From Ideonella sp. A 288 (GTDB lineage Bacteria > Pseudomonadota > Gammaproteobacteria > Burkholderiales > Burkholderiaceae_C): a stretch of 64,000 nt of DNA. The stretch spans positions 162,732 to 226,731 of the forward strand of contig NZ_MWLO01000155.1 of assembly GCF_002198735.1 (NCBI RefSeq). The letters run 5' to 3'. The notes below the pieces were generated by a model, which saw nothing but the letters and a program-made list of their open reading frames with translations, was not told the DNA's origin and did not search any database. This document shows, one piece after another, positions 8,622-18,465 of the stretch; position 1 is the stretch's first letter; each line of letters starts with the position of its first letter. The position numbers were made by a program, and so were the translations under genes.

Positions 8622-11021
8622 TCAGTTGCTGCCCGGCATGGCCCTTGCCAATCGCCGCACGAAGGCCTGGCGCACGGCGGCCTGCGGTTTGGCGCCCAGG
8701 CTCTCGGCGAAGGCCAGCAGGCCGCTGTCGACCACGTCGCCGTCGGCAAACACCACGTGGCAGGGCGTGGTCGATGTGCGGGCACAGGCCTTGAGGGCGG
8801 TGTCCGCGGCCCATTCGCGCTTGGATTCGCGCCAGGCGAAACCCAGCACGATGTAGCCGTTCTGCTCGCCCAGCGCCAAGGCGCTCTTCCAGGGCAGGCG
8901 CTTCATCGACGCGTCGAAGCGGTCGAGTACTTCGACCTCGTCCGGCGCGCGGGCGTGCAGCAGCGTGGCCAGCGCGCCGCCCAGTGCCCATTGGCCGCGG
9001 CGGGCACGCAATGCGGAGTAGGCGTCGGCCCACTCGACGGCCGGCGTGACCAGGGGCGCAGGCGCCGGCATCCCGGCCGCCGGCATGGATGGGCCCGCCG
9101 ACGCATCGGGCCCGGCGGGCGGCGCCGACGCGGACGCGGTGTTCGCTGCCGACGCGGAGGGCAGCGTCGCCAGCACCCGGTCGAGGGTGGCCAGCAGGGC
9201 GCGCCGCACGTCGGCCACCGGCCGGGCACCGAGGCCAGCGGCCACCTCGACGAAGGCCGCGCGGCGGAACTCGGCATTCACGGCGACGGCGCGACAGGGT
9301 TGGGCGCGGTAGGCCAGGCATGCCCGCGTGGCCAGCAGCGTGGCCGCGTCCGTGCGAGGCCGTGCTCGCGACGCGAAGACCAGCCAGCCGTCCTGCACGC
9401 CCATGGCCAGCGCGTGCTGCGGGGCCTGCCGTCGCAGCAGAGCCTCGGCATCGGCGAGTCGCTGCAGGTCTTCCCGCCGCCGGATGTCCAGCAGCGCCGC
9501 GAGGGCCTGCGCCAGGTGCATCGTCGGGCCGATGCCCTCGACGGCCGCCAGCCGCTGCTGCCATTCGGCGCTGGGGGCCAAGGCCGGCGGCGGGGTGAGC
9601 GGCGCGGAGGCCGCCCTCACCGGTGCCGGTTGACTGGCGGCGGCGACAGCCTTTCCTGCCACGGCGGCGGGTGCCGACGCGGTGGGCCCTGCCGCTGCGG
9701 CGGCCGCGACGGGGGGCGGTGCCGAAGGGGCCAGGCTGGTCGCGGGCGTGGCAGGCCGCAGGGTGGCGTTCCCCTCAGGCCGCGCGCCAGACGCCACCGC
9801 CACTGGCGCGCTGGGCGCGACCGGCGGTGCCACCGGTGCCGGCGTGGGCTCGGGCACCGGTGCCGTGGCGGCCGGGGCGGTGGAGGCTGCTGCCATGACC
9901 TGCGCCGGTGACGCAGGCGCCGAGGGCGGCACCGCGCCCACCGCCGCGCCACCCGGGGCCGCCGGCCGCAGCATCAGCACGGCGGCCACCGCGGCGGCGC
10001 CGACCGCGAGCACCGCGCCGATGGCCATGCCCCGCCGGCCGATGGTCGCGGTGGAGGGCGCCGTGGCGGCCGCGGCCGCCAGGGGCGCCGTGGCGGGCGG
10101 CGCGCGGCGCCAGGTCGAGGATGCATCGGCCCGCGCCATCGGCATGGTGCGGGTCGGCAGGTGCAGCGCGGCGGCCGGCAGGTCGGTGCCTGCCAGCGCG
10201 GCGGAGATGGCGGCGGCGAACTCGTCCGCGTCCACGTAGCGGTCGTCGGCCTGCTTGGCCATGGCCTTGCGCACCACGGTGTCCCAGTCCGGGCCCAGGC
10301 CGGGCCTCAGGCTGGTGGGGGGCTCGGGGTACTCGTTGAGCACCTTCTGCACGATGGTGGCGTAGCCACCGCTGAAGGGCTTGGTGCCGGTGAGCAACTG
10401 GTACAGCAGCACGCCACAGGCGTACAGGTCGGTGCGGCCGTCGACCTCCAGGCCCAGCAGTTGCTCGGGCGCCATGTACTGCGGCGTGCCGATGACCGTG
10501 CCGGTGCGGGTGAGGTCCGACGCGTCCAGACGGGCGATGCCGAAGTCGGTGACCTTGGCCCGGCCGTCGGCCAGCAGCATCACGTTGCCGGGCTTGATGT
10601 CGCGGTGGGTCACGCCGCGCTGGTGGGCGTGCTGCAACGCCGCCAGCACGTCGAGCATCATGCGGGAGATCTCGTCCACGCCGAACACGCGGCCGGCGTC
10701 GAGCAACACCTTCAGGTCCTGCCCGTCGACCAGTTCCATCGCGATGTAGGCGACGTGGCCTCCGGTCTGCGTCTCGTCTTCGCCGTAGTCGTAGATGGCG
10801 ACGATGCCGGGGTGGCTCAGCCGCCCCGCGGCCTGAGCCTCGCGCTTGAGCCGGCCCAGCAGTTCGGGCACCTGCCCGGGGTCGAGCGAGTCCTCGCGCA
10901 CCACCTTCACCGCCACCGGCCGCTCGATCAGCGGATCGAGCCCTTCATAGACGATGCCCATCGAACCCTTGCCCAGTTCTCGGCGGATCTCGTACTTGCC
11001 GATGCGGTGGGGGATGGACAT
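8622..11021 (-). CDS. Membrane Ser/Thr protein kinase with duplicated C-terminal domain
   Basis: A 799-residue PknB-type kinase. The Hanks-type catalytic domain occupies about residues 8-275: glycine loop GKGSMG, VAVKVV lysine, HRDIKPGNV catalytic loop, DFG and APEQ. One transmembrane helix is at about 329-352, followed by a long Ala/Pro-rich linker. The outer part then holds two related modules of about 135 residues (roughly 485-619 and 662-799). Each starts with EW, contains an LxLG/AMG..NG/DG.[IL]V core and a Cys-x7-Cys pair, and ends with a GA[RK]P helix. The domain is not one I can name; it may sense an envelope signal. No phosphatase adjoins this kinase. Confidence 0.9.
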   Translation of the reverse strand: MSIPHRIGKYEIRRELGKGSMGIVYEGLDPLIERPVAVKVVREDSLDPGQVPELLGRLKREAQAAGRLSHPGIVAIYDYGEDETQTGGHVAYIAMELVDGQDLKVLLDAGRVFGVDEISRMMLDVLAALQHAHQRGVTHRDIKPGNVMLLADGRAKVTDFGIARLDASDLTRTGTVIGTPQYMAPEQLLGLEVDGRTDLYACGVLLYQLLTGTKPFSGGYATIVQKVLNEYPEPPTSLRPGLGPDWDTVVRKAMAKQADDRYVDADEFAAAISAALAGTDLPAAALHLPTRTMPMARADASSTWRRAPPATAPLAAAAATAPSTATIGRRGMAIGAVLAVGAAAVAAVLMLRPAAPGGAAVGAVPPSAPASPAQVMAAASTAPAATAPVPEPTPAPVAPPVAPSAPVAVASGARPEGNATLRPATPATSLAPSAPPPVAAAAAAGPTASAPAAVAGKAVAAASQPAPVRAASAPLTPPPALAPSAEWQQRLAAVEGIGPTMHLAQALAALLDIRRREDLQRLADAEALLRRQAPQHALAMGVQDGWLVFASRARPRTDAATLLATRACLAYRAQPCRAVAVNAEFRRAAFVEVAAGLGARPVADVRRALLATLDRVLATLPSASAANTASASAPPAGPDASAGPSMPAAGMPAPAPLVTPAVEWADAYSALRARRGQWALGGALATLLHARAPDEVEVLDRFDASMKRLPWKSALALGEQNGYIVLGFAWRESKREWAADTALKACARTSTTPCHVVFADGDVVDSGLLAFAESLGAKPQAAVRQAFVRRLARAMPGSN

Positions 11022-11165
11022 GGGGGTGGAACGGAAACCGGGGCGGAATGCGAAGTCGACATGATCGCCGACTTCGCGTCAGCGTCATTGCAAGCCTGTA
11101 ACAACTGCAGGTCGACTGAATCCAGGCTGAACGAAGGTCTCGCCGGAGGGCCCCCCCACCCGCGA

Positions 11166-13448
11166 TCAGGGCTTGACGCGGCTGGCCCGCAGCACCGGGT
11201 TGGCGCGCTTGAGCGTGCGCAGCACGTCGGCCAGGTGCTGGCGGTCGCGCAGCGACACCAGCAGGCGAAGCTCGGCGACGTCGGCATCGCGCTCGTTGTC
11301 CATGCCGATGTGCACGATGTCGGCCTCGGCCGAACTGATGGCCGAGGCCACCTGCGCCAGGGCGCCCTTGTCGTTGCGCACCTCCACGTCGATGGCGGTT
11401 TCGTACGATCGGGTCGGCTGCTCGGCCCATTCCACCCGCAGCCAGCGCTCGGGGTCGCGGTCGGCCAGGCGCTTGCCGTTGTGGCAATCGGCGGTGTGCA
11501 CCAGCAGGCCCTCGCCGCGGCCCAGGTAGCCGACGATCTCGTCGCCCGGGATCGGCCGGCAGCAGGTGGCCAGCTGCACCGACGCCCCTTCGCTGCCGTC
11601 GATGATCACGCCGCCCTGCGACGGGGTGGCGTCGTCCTGCACCGCATAGCGGCCCAGCGTGAGCGTGAGCGCATCGGGCCGCGTGCCGGTCTCGGCCAGC
11701 AGCTGCGCCATGCGCTTGGCCACGATGGTGGCGATCTTGCGGCCCAGGCCGATGTCGGTGAGCAGCTCGCCGCGGCCGCGGTTGCCGCTCCAGCGCGTCA
11801 CCTGCTGCCACAGCGCATTGGCCTCGCCGTCGGTGGGGTCGGTGGATGGCAGCGTCAGGCCCTCGGCCCGCAAAGCCTGTGCGAGCAGCTTCTCACCGAG
11901 GCCGCGCGACTCGTCCTGCTCCATCGTCTTGAGGTGGTGGCGGATCTTCGAGCGGGCCCGGCCGGTGCGCACGAAGTTGAGCCAGCCCGGGTTGGGCTGA
12001 GCGCCCGGCGCGGTGACGATCTCGACCACGTCGCCGCTCTTCAGCTCGGTCTTCAGCGCCACCGACTCGCCGTTGATCTTGCAGGCCACGCAGTGGTCGC
12101 CGACGTCGGAGTGGATGGCGTAGGCGAAATCCACCGCGGTGGCGCCGCGCGGCAGCGCCAGGATCTTGCTCATCGGCGTGAACACGTACACCGCCTCGGG
12201 CACCAGATCGATCTTGACGTGCTCGAGGAACTCGGCCGCGTCGCGCGTCTCGTCCTGGATGTCGAGCAGCGACTGCAGCCACATCGCGCCCATCGGCTGG
12301 CCGTCGCCCTTGGCCGACTTCGGGTCGCGCTTGTACTGCCAGTGCGCGGCGATGCCGCTCTCGGCCACCAGGTGCATCGGCTCGGTGCGGATCTGGAACT
12401 CGACCGCCGAGCCCAGCGGGCTGACCAGCGTGGTGTGCAGCGACTGGTAGCCGTTGGGCTTGGGGATGGCGATGTAATCCTTGAAGCGGCCCGGCACCGG
12501 CTTGTACAGCTGGTGCAGCACGCCCAGGGCCAGGTAGCACTCGGGCAGCGAGGGCACGACGATGCGGAAGCCGAAGATGTCGCTCACCTGCGCGAAGCCG
12601 GTGTGCTTCTCGCGCATCTTGCGGTAGATGGAGTAGACGGTCTTCTCTCGCCCCGACACCTGCACCTTGATGCGCGAGGTGGCGAAGGCCTTCTCGACCT
12701 CGGTGCGCACGCGCTCGACGATGTCGCGCCGGTAGCCGCGCGAGCGCTTGACGGCCTTGTCCACCGCGGCGTGGCGCCACGGGTGCAGGTGCGAGAAGGC
12801 CAGTTCCTGCAGCTCGCGGTAGATCTGGTTCAGGCCCAGCCGGTGGGCGATCGGCGCGTAGATGTCCAGCGTCTCGCGGGCGATGCGCTGGCGCTTGGCC
12901 GGCGCCATCGCGGCCATCGTGCGCATGTTGTGCAGGCGGTCGGCCAGCTTGATGAGGATGACGCGCACGTCGCGCGCCATCGCCAGCAGCATCTTGCGGA
13001 AGGATTCGGCCTGGCCTTCCTCGCGGGTGGAGAACTGCAGCTTGTCGAGCTTGGTCAGGCCGTCCACCAGTTCGGCCGTGGGGGCACCGAAGCGCTCGAT
13101 CAGCTCGACCTTGGTGACACCGCAGTCTTCCATCGCGTCGTGCATCAGCGCGGCCATGATGGCCTGCGCGTCGAGCCGCCAGTCGGCCACCATGCCGGCC
13201 ACCGCCAGCGGGTGCGTGATGTAGGGCTCGCCGCTGGCGCGGAACTGGCCCAGGTGGGCTTCGTCGGCGAACTTGTAGGCTTCGCGCACCAGCTTGGCAT
13301 CGGCCTTGCCCAGGTAGCCCAGCCGATCGGCCAGTGCCGCGAAGGTGCTGACGTCGGTTTTCGCGCCAGTGGTGGCCGGTGCCGCACGCACTCGCTGCTG
13401 CAAGGCCGCGGGCAGCAACAATTCGGCAGCGAATGAACGGATCCCCAT
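11166..13448 (-). CDS. spoT: Bifunctional (p)ppGpp synthetase/hydrolase
   Basis: A 760-residue RelA/SpoT homologue that makes and degrades the stringent-response alarmone. Domain order: HD hydrolase (about residues 50-190, MHDAMED intact), synthetase (about 230-350, with RFKDYIAIPKPNGYQSLHT), TGS (about 390-455) and a C-terminal ACT domain (about 680-755). An intact HD motif and the RFKD motif (RxKD) indicate a bifunctional enzyme of the SpoT/Rel type. It follows rpoZ and gmk on the same strand, the usual proteobacterial order, but two terminator-like hairpins separate it from rpoZ, so it probably also has its own promoter. Confidence 0.95.
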   Translation of the reverse strand: MGIRSFAAELLLPAALQQRVRAAPATTGAKTDVSTFAALADRLGYLGKADAKLVREAYKFADEAHLGQFRASGEPYITHPLAVAGMVADWRLDAQAIMAALMHDAMEDCGVTKVELIERFGAPTAELVDGLTKLDKLQFSTREEGQAESFRKMLLAMARDVRVILIKLADRLHNMRTMAAMAPAKRQRIARETLDIYAPIAHRLGLNQIYRELQELAFSHLHPWRHAAVDKAVKRSRGYRRDIVERVRTEVEKAFATSRIKVQVSGREKTVYSIYRKMREKHTGFAQVSDIFGFRIVVPSLPECYLALGVLHQLYKPVPGRFKDYIAIPKPNGYQSLHTTLVSPLGSAVEFQIRTEPMHLVAESGIAAHWQYKRDPKSAKGDGQPMGAMWLQSLLDIQDETRDAAEFLEHVKIDLVPEAVYVFTPMSKILALPRGATAVDFAYAIHSDVGDHCVACKINGESVALKTELKSGDVVEIVTAPGAQPNPGWLNFVRTGRARSKIRHHLKTMEQDESRGLGEKLLAQALRAEGLTLPSTDPTDGEANALWQQVTRWSGNRGRGELLTDIGLGRKIATIVAKRMAQLLAETGTRPDALTLTLGRYAVQDDATPSQGGVIIDGSEGASVQLATCCRPIPGDEIVGYLGRGEGLLVHTADCHNGKRLADRDPERWLRVEWAEQPTRSYETAIDVEVRNDKGALAQVASAISSAEADIVHIGMDNERDADVAELRLLVSLRDRQHLADVLRTLKRANPVLRASRVKP

Positions 13449-13504
13449 GCCCCGAATTTAGCGTGGATTGGCTTGGCCCTACGGCACGGCACCGATCGCG
13501 CATG

Positions 13505-13525
13505 AAAAAGGCGCCCTGAGGCGCC
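13505..13525 (-). terminator. Rho-independent terminator, second of a tandem pair
   Basis: On the minus strand GGCGCC, loop TCAG, GGCGCC is followed directly by five T. It lies downstream of rpoZ and about 60 bp upstream of the spoT start codon. Confidence 0.7.
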
Positions 13526-13530
13526 CTGGA

Positions 13531-13557
13531 AATTGAAAAGGCGCCCGCAGGCGCCTT
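13531..13557 (-). terminator. Rho-independent terminator, first of a tandem pair
   Basis: On the minus strand an 8-bp stem AAGGCGCC / GGCGCCTT with loop TGCG runs into TTTTCAATTT. It lies 22 bp after the rpoZ stop codon. Confidence 0.8.
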
Positions 13558-13579
13558 GTTCATGCCGGTGGCGGCGTGC

Positions 13580-13783
13580 TCAGATGGGCACGCGGCGCAG
13601 CATCTCGATGCCGATCTCGCCTTCGGCGATCTCGCGCAGGGCGGTGACGCCCGGCTTGTTCTTGCTTTCGACCTTGGGCGCATGGCCCTGGCTCAGCATG
13701 CGCGCACGGTAGGTGGCGGCCAGCACGAGCTGGAAGCGGTTGGGGATCTTCTCGAGGCAGTCTTCGACGGTGATGCGGGCCAT
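13580..13783 (-). CDS. rpoZ: RNA polymerase omega subunit
   Basis: A 67-residue omega subunit that binds the beta-prime subunit and aids RNA polymerase assembly. The family signature [20 protein letters not shown] is intact, and the length matches betaproteobacterial homologues. It is 26 bp downstream of gmk on the same strand, so the two are co-transcribed. Omega also forms part of one ppGpp binding site in proteobacterial polymerase, which fits the neighbouring spoT. Confidence 0.97.
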   Translation of the reverse strand: MARITVEDCLEKIPNRFQLVLAATYRARMLSQGHAPKVESKNKPGVTALREIAEGEIGIEMLRRVPI

Positions 13784-13809
13784 GGGGAGCTCTCCGGTGC
13801 AGCGGGGTA

Positions 13810-14451
13810 TCAGGCCAGACCAAGCGCTTTGAACACCTGCGACTTGTTTCGCAGTTGCGCAGCGTACTTCAGGCGCTGGGAGTGGACGACAGTCTTCAAA
13901 TCGAAAAGCGCCGTCTCGAACAAACCGTTGATTATAACGAAGTCGAAGAATCTGGCCTGTGGCACCTCGATGCGGGCGTTGTCCATGCGCCGCTCGATGA
14001 CCTCGGGGCGGTCTTCGCCGCGGCGGGTGAGCCGCTGGCGCAGTTCGTCCCAGCTCGGTGGCAGGATGAAGATCAGCACCGCGTGCGGGAACAGCTGCTT
14101 GATCTGCCGGGCCCCCTGCCAGTCGATCTCTAGCACCACGTCCTCGCCGGCGGCCAGGCGCGTCTCGACGGTGGTGCGCGAGGTGCCGTAGAGGTTGCCA
14201 TGCACCTCGGCCCATTCGAAGAAGTCGCCGCGCTCGATCATCTGGCGGAAGGCAGGCTCGTCGATGAACCAGTATTCGCGGCCGTCCTGTTCCTGCCCGC
14301 GTGGCGCGCGCGTGGTGTGCGACACCGACACGGCCAGGTGCGAGTCGAGCTCGAACAGCGCCTTGACCAGGCTGGACTTGCCGGCGCCGCTGGGCGCGGC
14401 GACGACGAACAGGTTGCCCGGGGTGTCGATCGGTGCCGTGGGCGTGGTCAT
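13810..14451 (-). CDS. gmk: Guanylate kinase
   Basis: A 213-residue enzyme converting GMP and ATP to GDP and ADP. The P-loop [14 protein letters not shown] is near residue 20, and the GMP-binding segment contains [19 protein letters not shown] and [13 protein letters not shown]. The ATG at 14451 follows GGAAGG; an in-frame ATG five codons earlier is less well placed. It heads the gmk-rpoZ pair. Confidence 0.97.
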   Translation of the reverse strand: MTTPTAPIDTPGNLFVVAAPSGAGKSSLVKALFELDSHLAVSVSHTTRAPRGQEQDGREYWFIDEPAFRQMIERGDFFEWAEVHGNLYGTSRTTVETRLAAGEDVVLEIDWQGARQIKQLFPHAVLIFILPPSWDELRQRLTRRGEDRPEVIERRMDNARIEVPQARFFDFVIINGLFETALFDLKTVVHSQRLKYAAQLRNKSQVFKALGLA

Positions 14452-14567
14452 CGGAGGGCCTTCCATCGAGATCGCCGCAACCGCCGAGCGACCCCTGCGC
14501 CAGTAGGTTGCGGGGCCGAATCGTATCAGCCGGTGACCGCGGCGGCCGGCGCGCCGCCGCGCGCAGA

Positions 14568-15926
14568 TCAGCCGCCCGTCAAGTCCTGCACCATCAGCCC
14601 GTACCAGCGCAGGTCTTCCTCCCACAGGTGCTTGCGGCGGTCGTTGTCGTCGATCTGCTTCTGCACCAGGTGGCCCTCGGGGCCCATCTCGTAGTCGAAC
14701 TGCACGCTGATGGCCTCGAGCGGGTCGGGGTTGACGAGCATGTAGCAGAGGTTGTCGATCATCAAGGGCTGCAGCGCCTCGCCCTTGGCCTGCTGCGCGA
14801 TGTACTTCGCCACGCTGCGGCCCATGCGGTTGGCAACGTGGCCGCTCTTCGGGTAGTGGCCGAACTGCGGCGAGACCGCGCCGACGCTGTCGCCGATGAC
14901 GTAGATGCGCGGGTCGTCCTTCAGGTTGTAGAACTGCGGGTGCACGGCGGCCCAGTTCGTCGGCTTGCCGTCGGCGGTCTTGCCGATGGCGCCGAGCTTC
15001 CAGGTCAGCTCGGCGGCCTGGTGATGGCCCATCAGCACCGCATCGTCGAACTTGAAGTCGCCGGCCGCCGTCTTGATGACGCGGTTGAACGGATCGAGTT
15101 CCTTCACGCCCGCATTCGGCACGTGCGTGATGATGTCGGGATACAGGTCCTCGAAGGCCAGGCGGTAGCCGGCGCCGATGGGGGCGATGCGCGGCTTGGG
15201 ATCGAGGATGATGATCTTGGCCGGCACCTTGTTGCGCTGGAAGTGAGCGGCCATCAGGCAGGCGCGCTCGTAGGGTGACGGCGGGCAGCGGTGCGGCGGT
15301 GGCGGCAGCGTCATCACGATGGTGCCGCCCTTGAAGGACTTGATCTTCTGCTTCAGCGCCAGGTGCTCGGCGCTGGGCACGTAGGCGCTGGCGTAGTTGA
15401 CGGTGGTGTGGGCGATGGCGCGCCGGTCGTTGCCGAACCAGGGCTCGTAGCTCACGCGGATGCCGGCCGAGACGACCAGCCAGTCGTAGTCGAGGTGTCC
15501 TTGCGCGGTGTGCACGCGGCGCTTGTCGCGGTCGATCTCGGTGACCTCGGTCTGCACGAAGGTGTAGCCCCACCTGCGCGCTGGCGCGGTGTACGAGTGC
15601 ACCAGGAACTGCGTGTCGACCACGTCGATGAGCCACTTGTTGCTCAGCGGGCAGGACCAGAACACCGGGTTGCGTTCGAGCAGCACCACCTCGAGTTCGG
15701 GCGTGTGCTCGCGCAGGTGGCGCGCCACCGTGAGGCCACCCCAGCCACCGCCCAGCACCACCACGCGACGCTGTTTGCCCTTGGGCAGCAGTTCGGAGCC
15801 GGGCGAGGCGATCATCGGCTGGGCCAGGGCCGAGCCCAGGCCGGTGGTCAGCCCGCCGGCCGCCGCGGCCTGCAGCAGGTGGCGGCGCGTGGTGCCGGGG
15901 TGCTTGTCGTCCATTCGTGTCGTCAT
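14568..15926 (-). CDS. Flavocytochrome-c sulfide dehydrogenase-like flavoprotein (FccB-like), Tat-exported
   Basis: A 452-residue FAD-dependent oxidoreductase of the FccB/sulfide:quinone reductase family. A twin-arginine signal (TTRRHLLQA) precedes the FAD-binding motif [10 protein letters not shown]. The segment WSCPLSN places Cys92 where FccB carries its covalent flavin, and [11 protein letters not shown] gives Cys214, one of the two redox cysteines. The second (GDAC in FccB) is replaced by GDSVG near residue 347, so the usual active-site disulfide cannot form. AGGGAGA precedes the start. No cytochrome partner gene adjoins it; a Bug receptor lies upstream. Sulfide oxidation is therefore doubtful. 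Confidence 0.85.
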   Translation of the reverse strand: MTTRMDDKHPGTTRRHLLQAAAAGGLTTGLGSALAQPMIASPGSELLPKGKQRRVVVLGGGWGGLTVARHLREHTPELEVVLLERNPVFWSCPLSNKWLIDVVDTQFLVHSYTAPARRWGYTFVQTEVTEIDRDKRRVHTAQGHLDYDWLVVSAGIRVSYEPWFGNDRRAIAHTTVNYASAYVPSAEHLALKQKIKSFKGGTIVMTLPPPPHRCPPSPYERACLMAAHFQRNKVPAKIIILDPKPRIAPIGAGYRLAFEDLYPDIITHVPNAGVKELDPFNRVIKTAAGDFKFDDAVLMGHHQAAELTWKLGAIGKTADGKPTNWAAVHPQFYNLKDDPRIYVIGDSVGAVSPQFGHYPKSGHVANRMGRSVAKYIAQQAKGEALQPLMIDNLCYMLVNPDPLEAISVQFDYEMGPEGHLVQKQIDDNDRRKHLWEEDLRWYGLMVQDLTGG

Positions 15927-15947
15927 CGTGTCTCCCTTGGTTGAAAC

Positions 15948-16922
15948 TCAGTCCAGCTTGATGCCGCGCCGGGCGATCAGCGTCGACCAGCGCTCGCTCT
16001 CGCCCTTGACGTAGGCGGCGAACTCGGCCGGGCCGCGCGGCTGCACCTCGGCGCCGGCGGTGGCGAACCTGGCCTTCACGTCGGGCCGGGCCAGCACCTT
16101 GCGCAGGTCGGCCGCCAGGCGCTCGACCACCTCGCGCGGCAGCCCGGCCGGCCCGACCAGGCCCTGGAAGCCGGCTGCTTCCATGCCGGCCAGGTCCTGT
16201 TCTCGCACCGTGGCCACGTCGGGCAGGTTGGGGTCGCGCTGGGGGCCGGTGACGGCCAGGGCCTTCAGCGCGCCGCCCTTGATCTGCGGCAGCAGCACCG
16301 TGCCGGCGTCGATCAGCACATGGGTCTGGCCGCCGATGAGGTCGGTGACCGCGGGGGCGCTGCCTTTGTAGGGCACATGCAGCAGGTCGAGGCCGGCCAC
16401 GGTGTTGAGCAGTTCGCCGTTGAGGTGCGTCGACGAGCCCGGCCCCGCGGACGCGAAGTTGGCCTTGCCGGCCTGGGCACGGGCCCATTCGACGAACTGC
16501 CTCAGGTCCCTGGCCGGGTGGTCGCTGCGCGTGGCGACGATGTAGCCGGTCTCGGCGATCTGGCCGATGTAGCTGAACTGCCGCAACGGGTCGTAGGGCA
16601 TCTTCGACTGCAGGTAGGGCGCGATCGCGAACGGCCCGGTGTTGGCCACCAGCAGCGTGTGTCCGTCGGGCGCGGCGCGCGTCAGCTCGGTGGCCGCGAG
16701 CACGCCGCCGGCGCCCGGCTTGTACTCGATGATGAGCGGCTGGCCCAGCGCCGCCTCGAGCCCGGGCTGCAGCGTGCGGGCCGTGAAGTCGATGCCGCCG
16801 CCGGGCGGAAAGCCCACCAGCAGCCGCACCGGCCGCGCCGGATAGGCGCCCTGGGCGCGCAGGCCCGCGCCCAGCACTGCCAGGGACGAGGCGGCGGCGG
16901 TCAGCCAGTGGCGACGGTGCAT
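15948..16922 (-). CDS. Bug family tripartite tricarboxylate transporter periplasmic receptor
   Basis: A 324-residue solute-binding protein with a signal peptide ([18 protein letters not shown]..., cleavage near AQGAYP). Bug signatures are present: [19 protein letters not shown], the VENRPGAGG equivalent IEYKPGAGG, and [24 protein letters not shown] precedes the ATG. Such orphan receptors are very numerous in Burkholderiales and bind carboxylates or aromatic acids; no TctAB permease is nearby. The FccB-like gene follows after 21 bp on the same strand and is probably co-transcribed. Confidence 0.92.
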   Translation of the reverse strand: MHRRHWLTAAASSLAVLGAGLRAQGAYPARPVRLLVGFPPGGGIDFTARTLQPGLEAALGQPLIIEYKPGAGGVLAATELTRAAPDGHTLLVANTGPFAIAPYLQSKMPYDPLRQFSYIGQIAETGYIVATRSDHPARDLRQFVEWARAQAGKANFASAGPGSSTHLNGELLNTVAGLDLLHVPYKGSAPAVTDLIGGQTHVLIDAGTVLLPQIKGGALKALAVTGPQRDPNLPDVATVREQDLAGMEAAGFQGLVGPAGLPREVVERLAADLRKVLARPDVKARFATAGAEVQPRGPAEFAAYVKGESERWSTLIARRGIKLD

Positions 16923-17001
16923 GGAGGGCTCTCCGAGGGGCGGATGGCCCGCGATGTTGCCACGCCGCCGGCGCGTGGTCCGCGCCGGGCCGCCCGATGC
17001 G

Positions 17002-18399
17002 TCAGCGCGCCGGGCTCAGGTCGATGACACGTCGCAGCTTGCCGCTGCCGGGGTCGCGCTGCGGCGGCTGGGCGCCGTGCAGCAGGCGCTGGGGCGCAGC
17101 GCCCTGTCGATCGAGGCACGACTGCAGGGCCTGCCGGCATCGCGCGAAGGCGGCCTGGCCGTCGGCGCCCCGGCCCGGCAGCCGAAGTTCGAGCCGACCA
17201 TCGGCGCGGTGCAGCAGCTGGAACTGCGTCACCTGTGCCTCTTCCTCGATCACCGATTCCACCATCAGCGGCAGCAGGGTCACCGTGCCGCCCCGCGCGG
17301 CCGGCAGCACCAGGGCGTCGTCCGACCGGCCCTGCACCTCGATCACCGGGAAGGCCTGGCCGCAGCCGCAGCGCTCGGCGGTGAAGCGCACGCGGTCGTG
17401 CAGTTCGTAGCGCAGCAGCGGTTGCGCGCGATTGGCCAGGTTGGTGAGCAGCGTGGTGTGCGAGAACTCGCCCGGCGGCATCGGGCGCCCCTGCGCGTCC
17501 ACAGGCTCGAGCACGACCCAGTCGTCGTTCAGGTGCAGCCGGCCGTGGCTGCATTCGAACGCGATCGAATAGAACTCGGAGGCGCCGTAGCTGTTGCGCA
17601 CGCCGCAGCCGAAGACATCGCGCAGGCGCTGGCGGTGCGTGGCAGACAGTTGCTCGCCACCCACCCACAACTGGTCGAGCGTGAGCTGCAGCGCGCCCTG
17701 CGCCTGCCACTCGGCCAGCGCGACGGCGCAGCTGGGGTAGGTGATGAGCACGTCGGGCTGCAGCGCCTGCAGCCGCTCGGCCACCTGCTGCAGCGGCTCG
17801 AGGATGGAGATCATCGTGATCTGCGGCGTCCAGGGCGCGGGCACGAGGCGGCGCAGGCGCTGCAGGCTGACGTGGCCGGCGTAGGGCCCGCCGATGGCGC
17901 CGACATAGGCAAAGCGCCGGGCCATGCCCCACAGCGCCGACACCGACGGTGCCGAGCGGGCGCCGAGCAGGCGCTGGCCCTCGATCGCGTCGAAGGCCGC
18001 CAGGCTGGGGCCGTCCTGCACGAAGATGCCCGGCTCGCCGCTGGTGCCCGAACTGGTCCACACGAGGTAGTCGCCCAGCCAGGCATCGGCCACGCCGTCG
18101 GCGGCGCGCACCGCCGCCTCGGCGGCGTGGCGGGTGATGCGGCGGTCGGTGGCCCAGTCGTCGAAGTGCGCCATCAGTTCGGCCTTGCCGATGGGCTGGA
18201 AATCGGCCAGGTGGCAGGCGCCCACCGCGCGGCGGGCGTACAGCGGCGACTCGCGCAGCGTCTGCTCGATCAGCCGCGAAAGGCGCTGCTGGCGCAGGCG
18301 CTGGCCGATGCCCTGCGGGTCGAGGCCGGCCAGCCAGGTCTCCTGCCAGGCCGGGAGCCACGACCAGAGGTCGAAGGGCGGTGCAGGGTGGGGTGTCAT
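17002..18399 (-). CDS. PaaK/coenzyme F390 synthetase-like adenylate-forming enzyme
   Basis: A 465-residue member of the ANL superfamily close to PaaK. The AMP-binding motif TSSGTSGEPGIF is near residue 118; SYGASEF is the A5-like motif; a Cys-x-Cys pair (ERCGCGQ) and EVQGRSDD follow. It probably activates a carboxylic acid to an acyl-adenylate. The ATG at 18399 is used, though a GTG four codons earlier is possible; neither has a clear ribosome binding site. The substrate is unknown, and no thioesterase or carrier protein adjoins. Confidence 0.82.
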   Translation of the reverse strand: MTPHPAPPFDLWSWLPAWQETWLAGLDPQGIGQRLRQQRLSRLIEQTLRESPLYARRAVGACHLADFQPIGKAELMAHFDDWATDRRITRHAAEAAVRAADGVADAWLGDYLVWTSSGTSGEPGIFVQDGPSLAAFDAIEGQRLLGARSAPSVSALWGMARRFAYVGAIGGPYAGHVSLQRLRRLVPAPWTPQITMISILEPLQQVAERLQALQPDVLITYPSCAVALAEWQAQGALQLTLDQLWVGGEQLSATHRQRLRDVFGCGVRNSYGASEFYSIAFECSHGRLHLNDDWVVLEPVDAQGRPMPPGEFSHTTLLTNLANRAQPLLRYELHDRVRFTAERCGCGQAFPVIEVQGRSDDALVLPAARGGTVTLLPLMVESVIEEEAQVTQFQLLHRADGRLELRLPGRGADGQAAFARCRQALQSCLDRQGAAPQRLLHGAQPPQRDPGSGKLRRVIDLSPAR

Positions 18400-18465
18400 G
18401 CGGGCGCGCACCAGGTGGCCGCGTGTTGCCCGATGGTGCCATGCCCACGGGCCGGTGGGGCCATG

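Noticed and set aside
10161..13436. Open frame of 1091 codons on the plus strand
   Set aside because: It is antisense to spoT and the kinase, rich in His/Val/Gln/Arg as expected of the reverse of GC-rich genes, with no family features.
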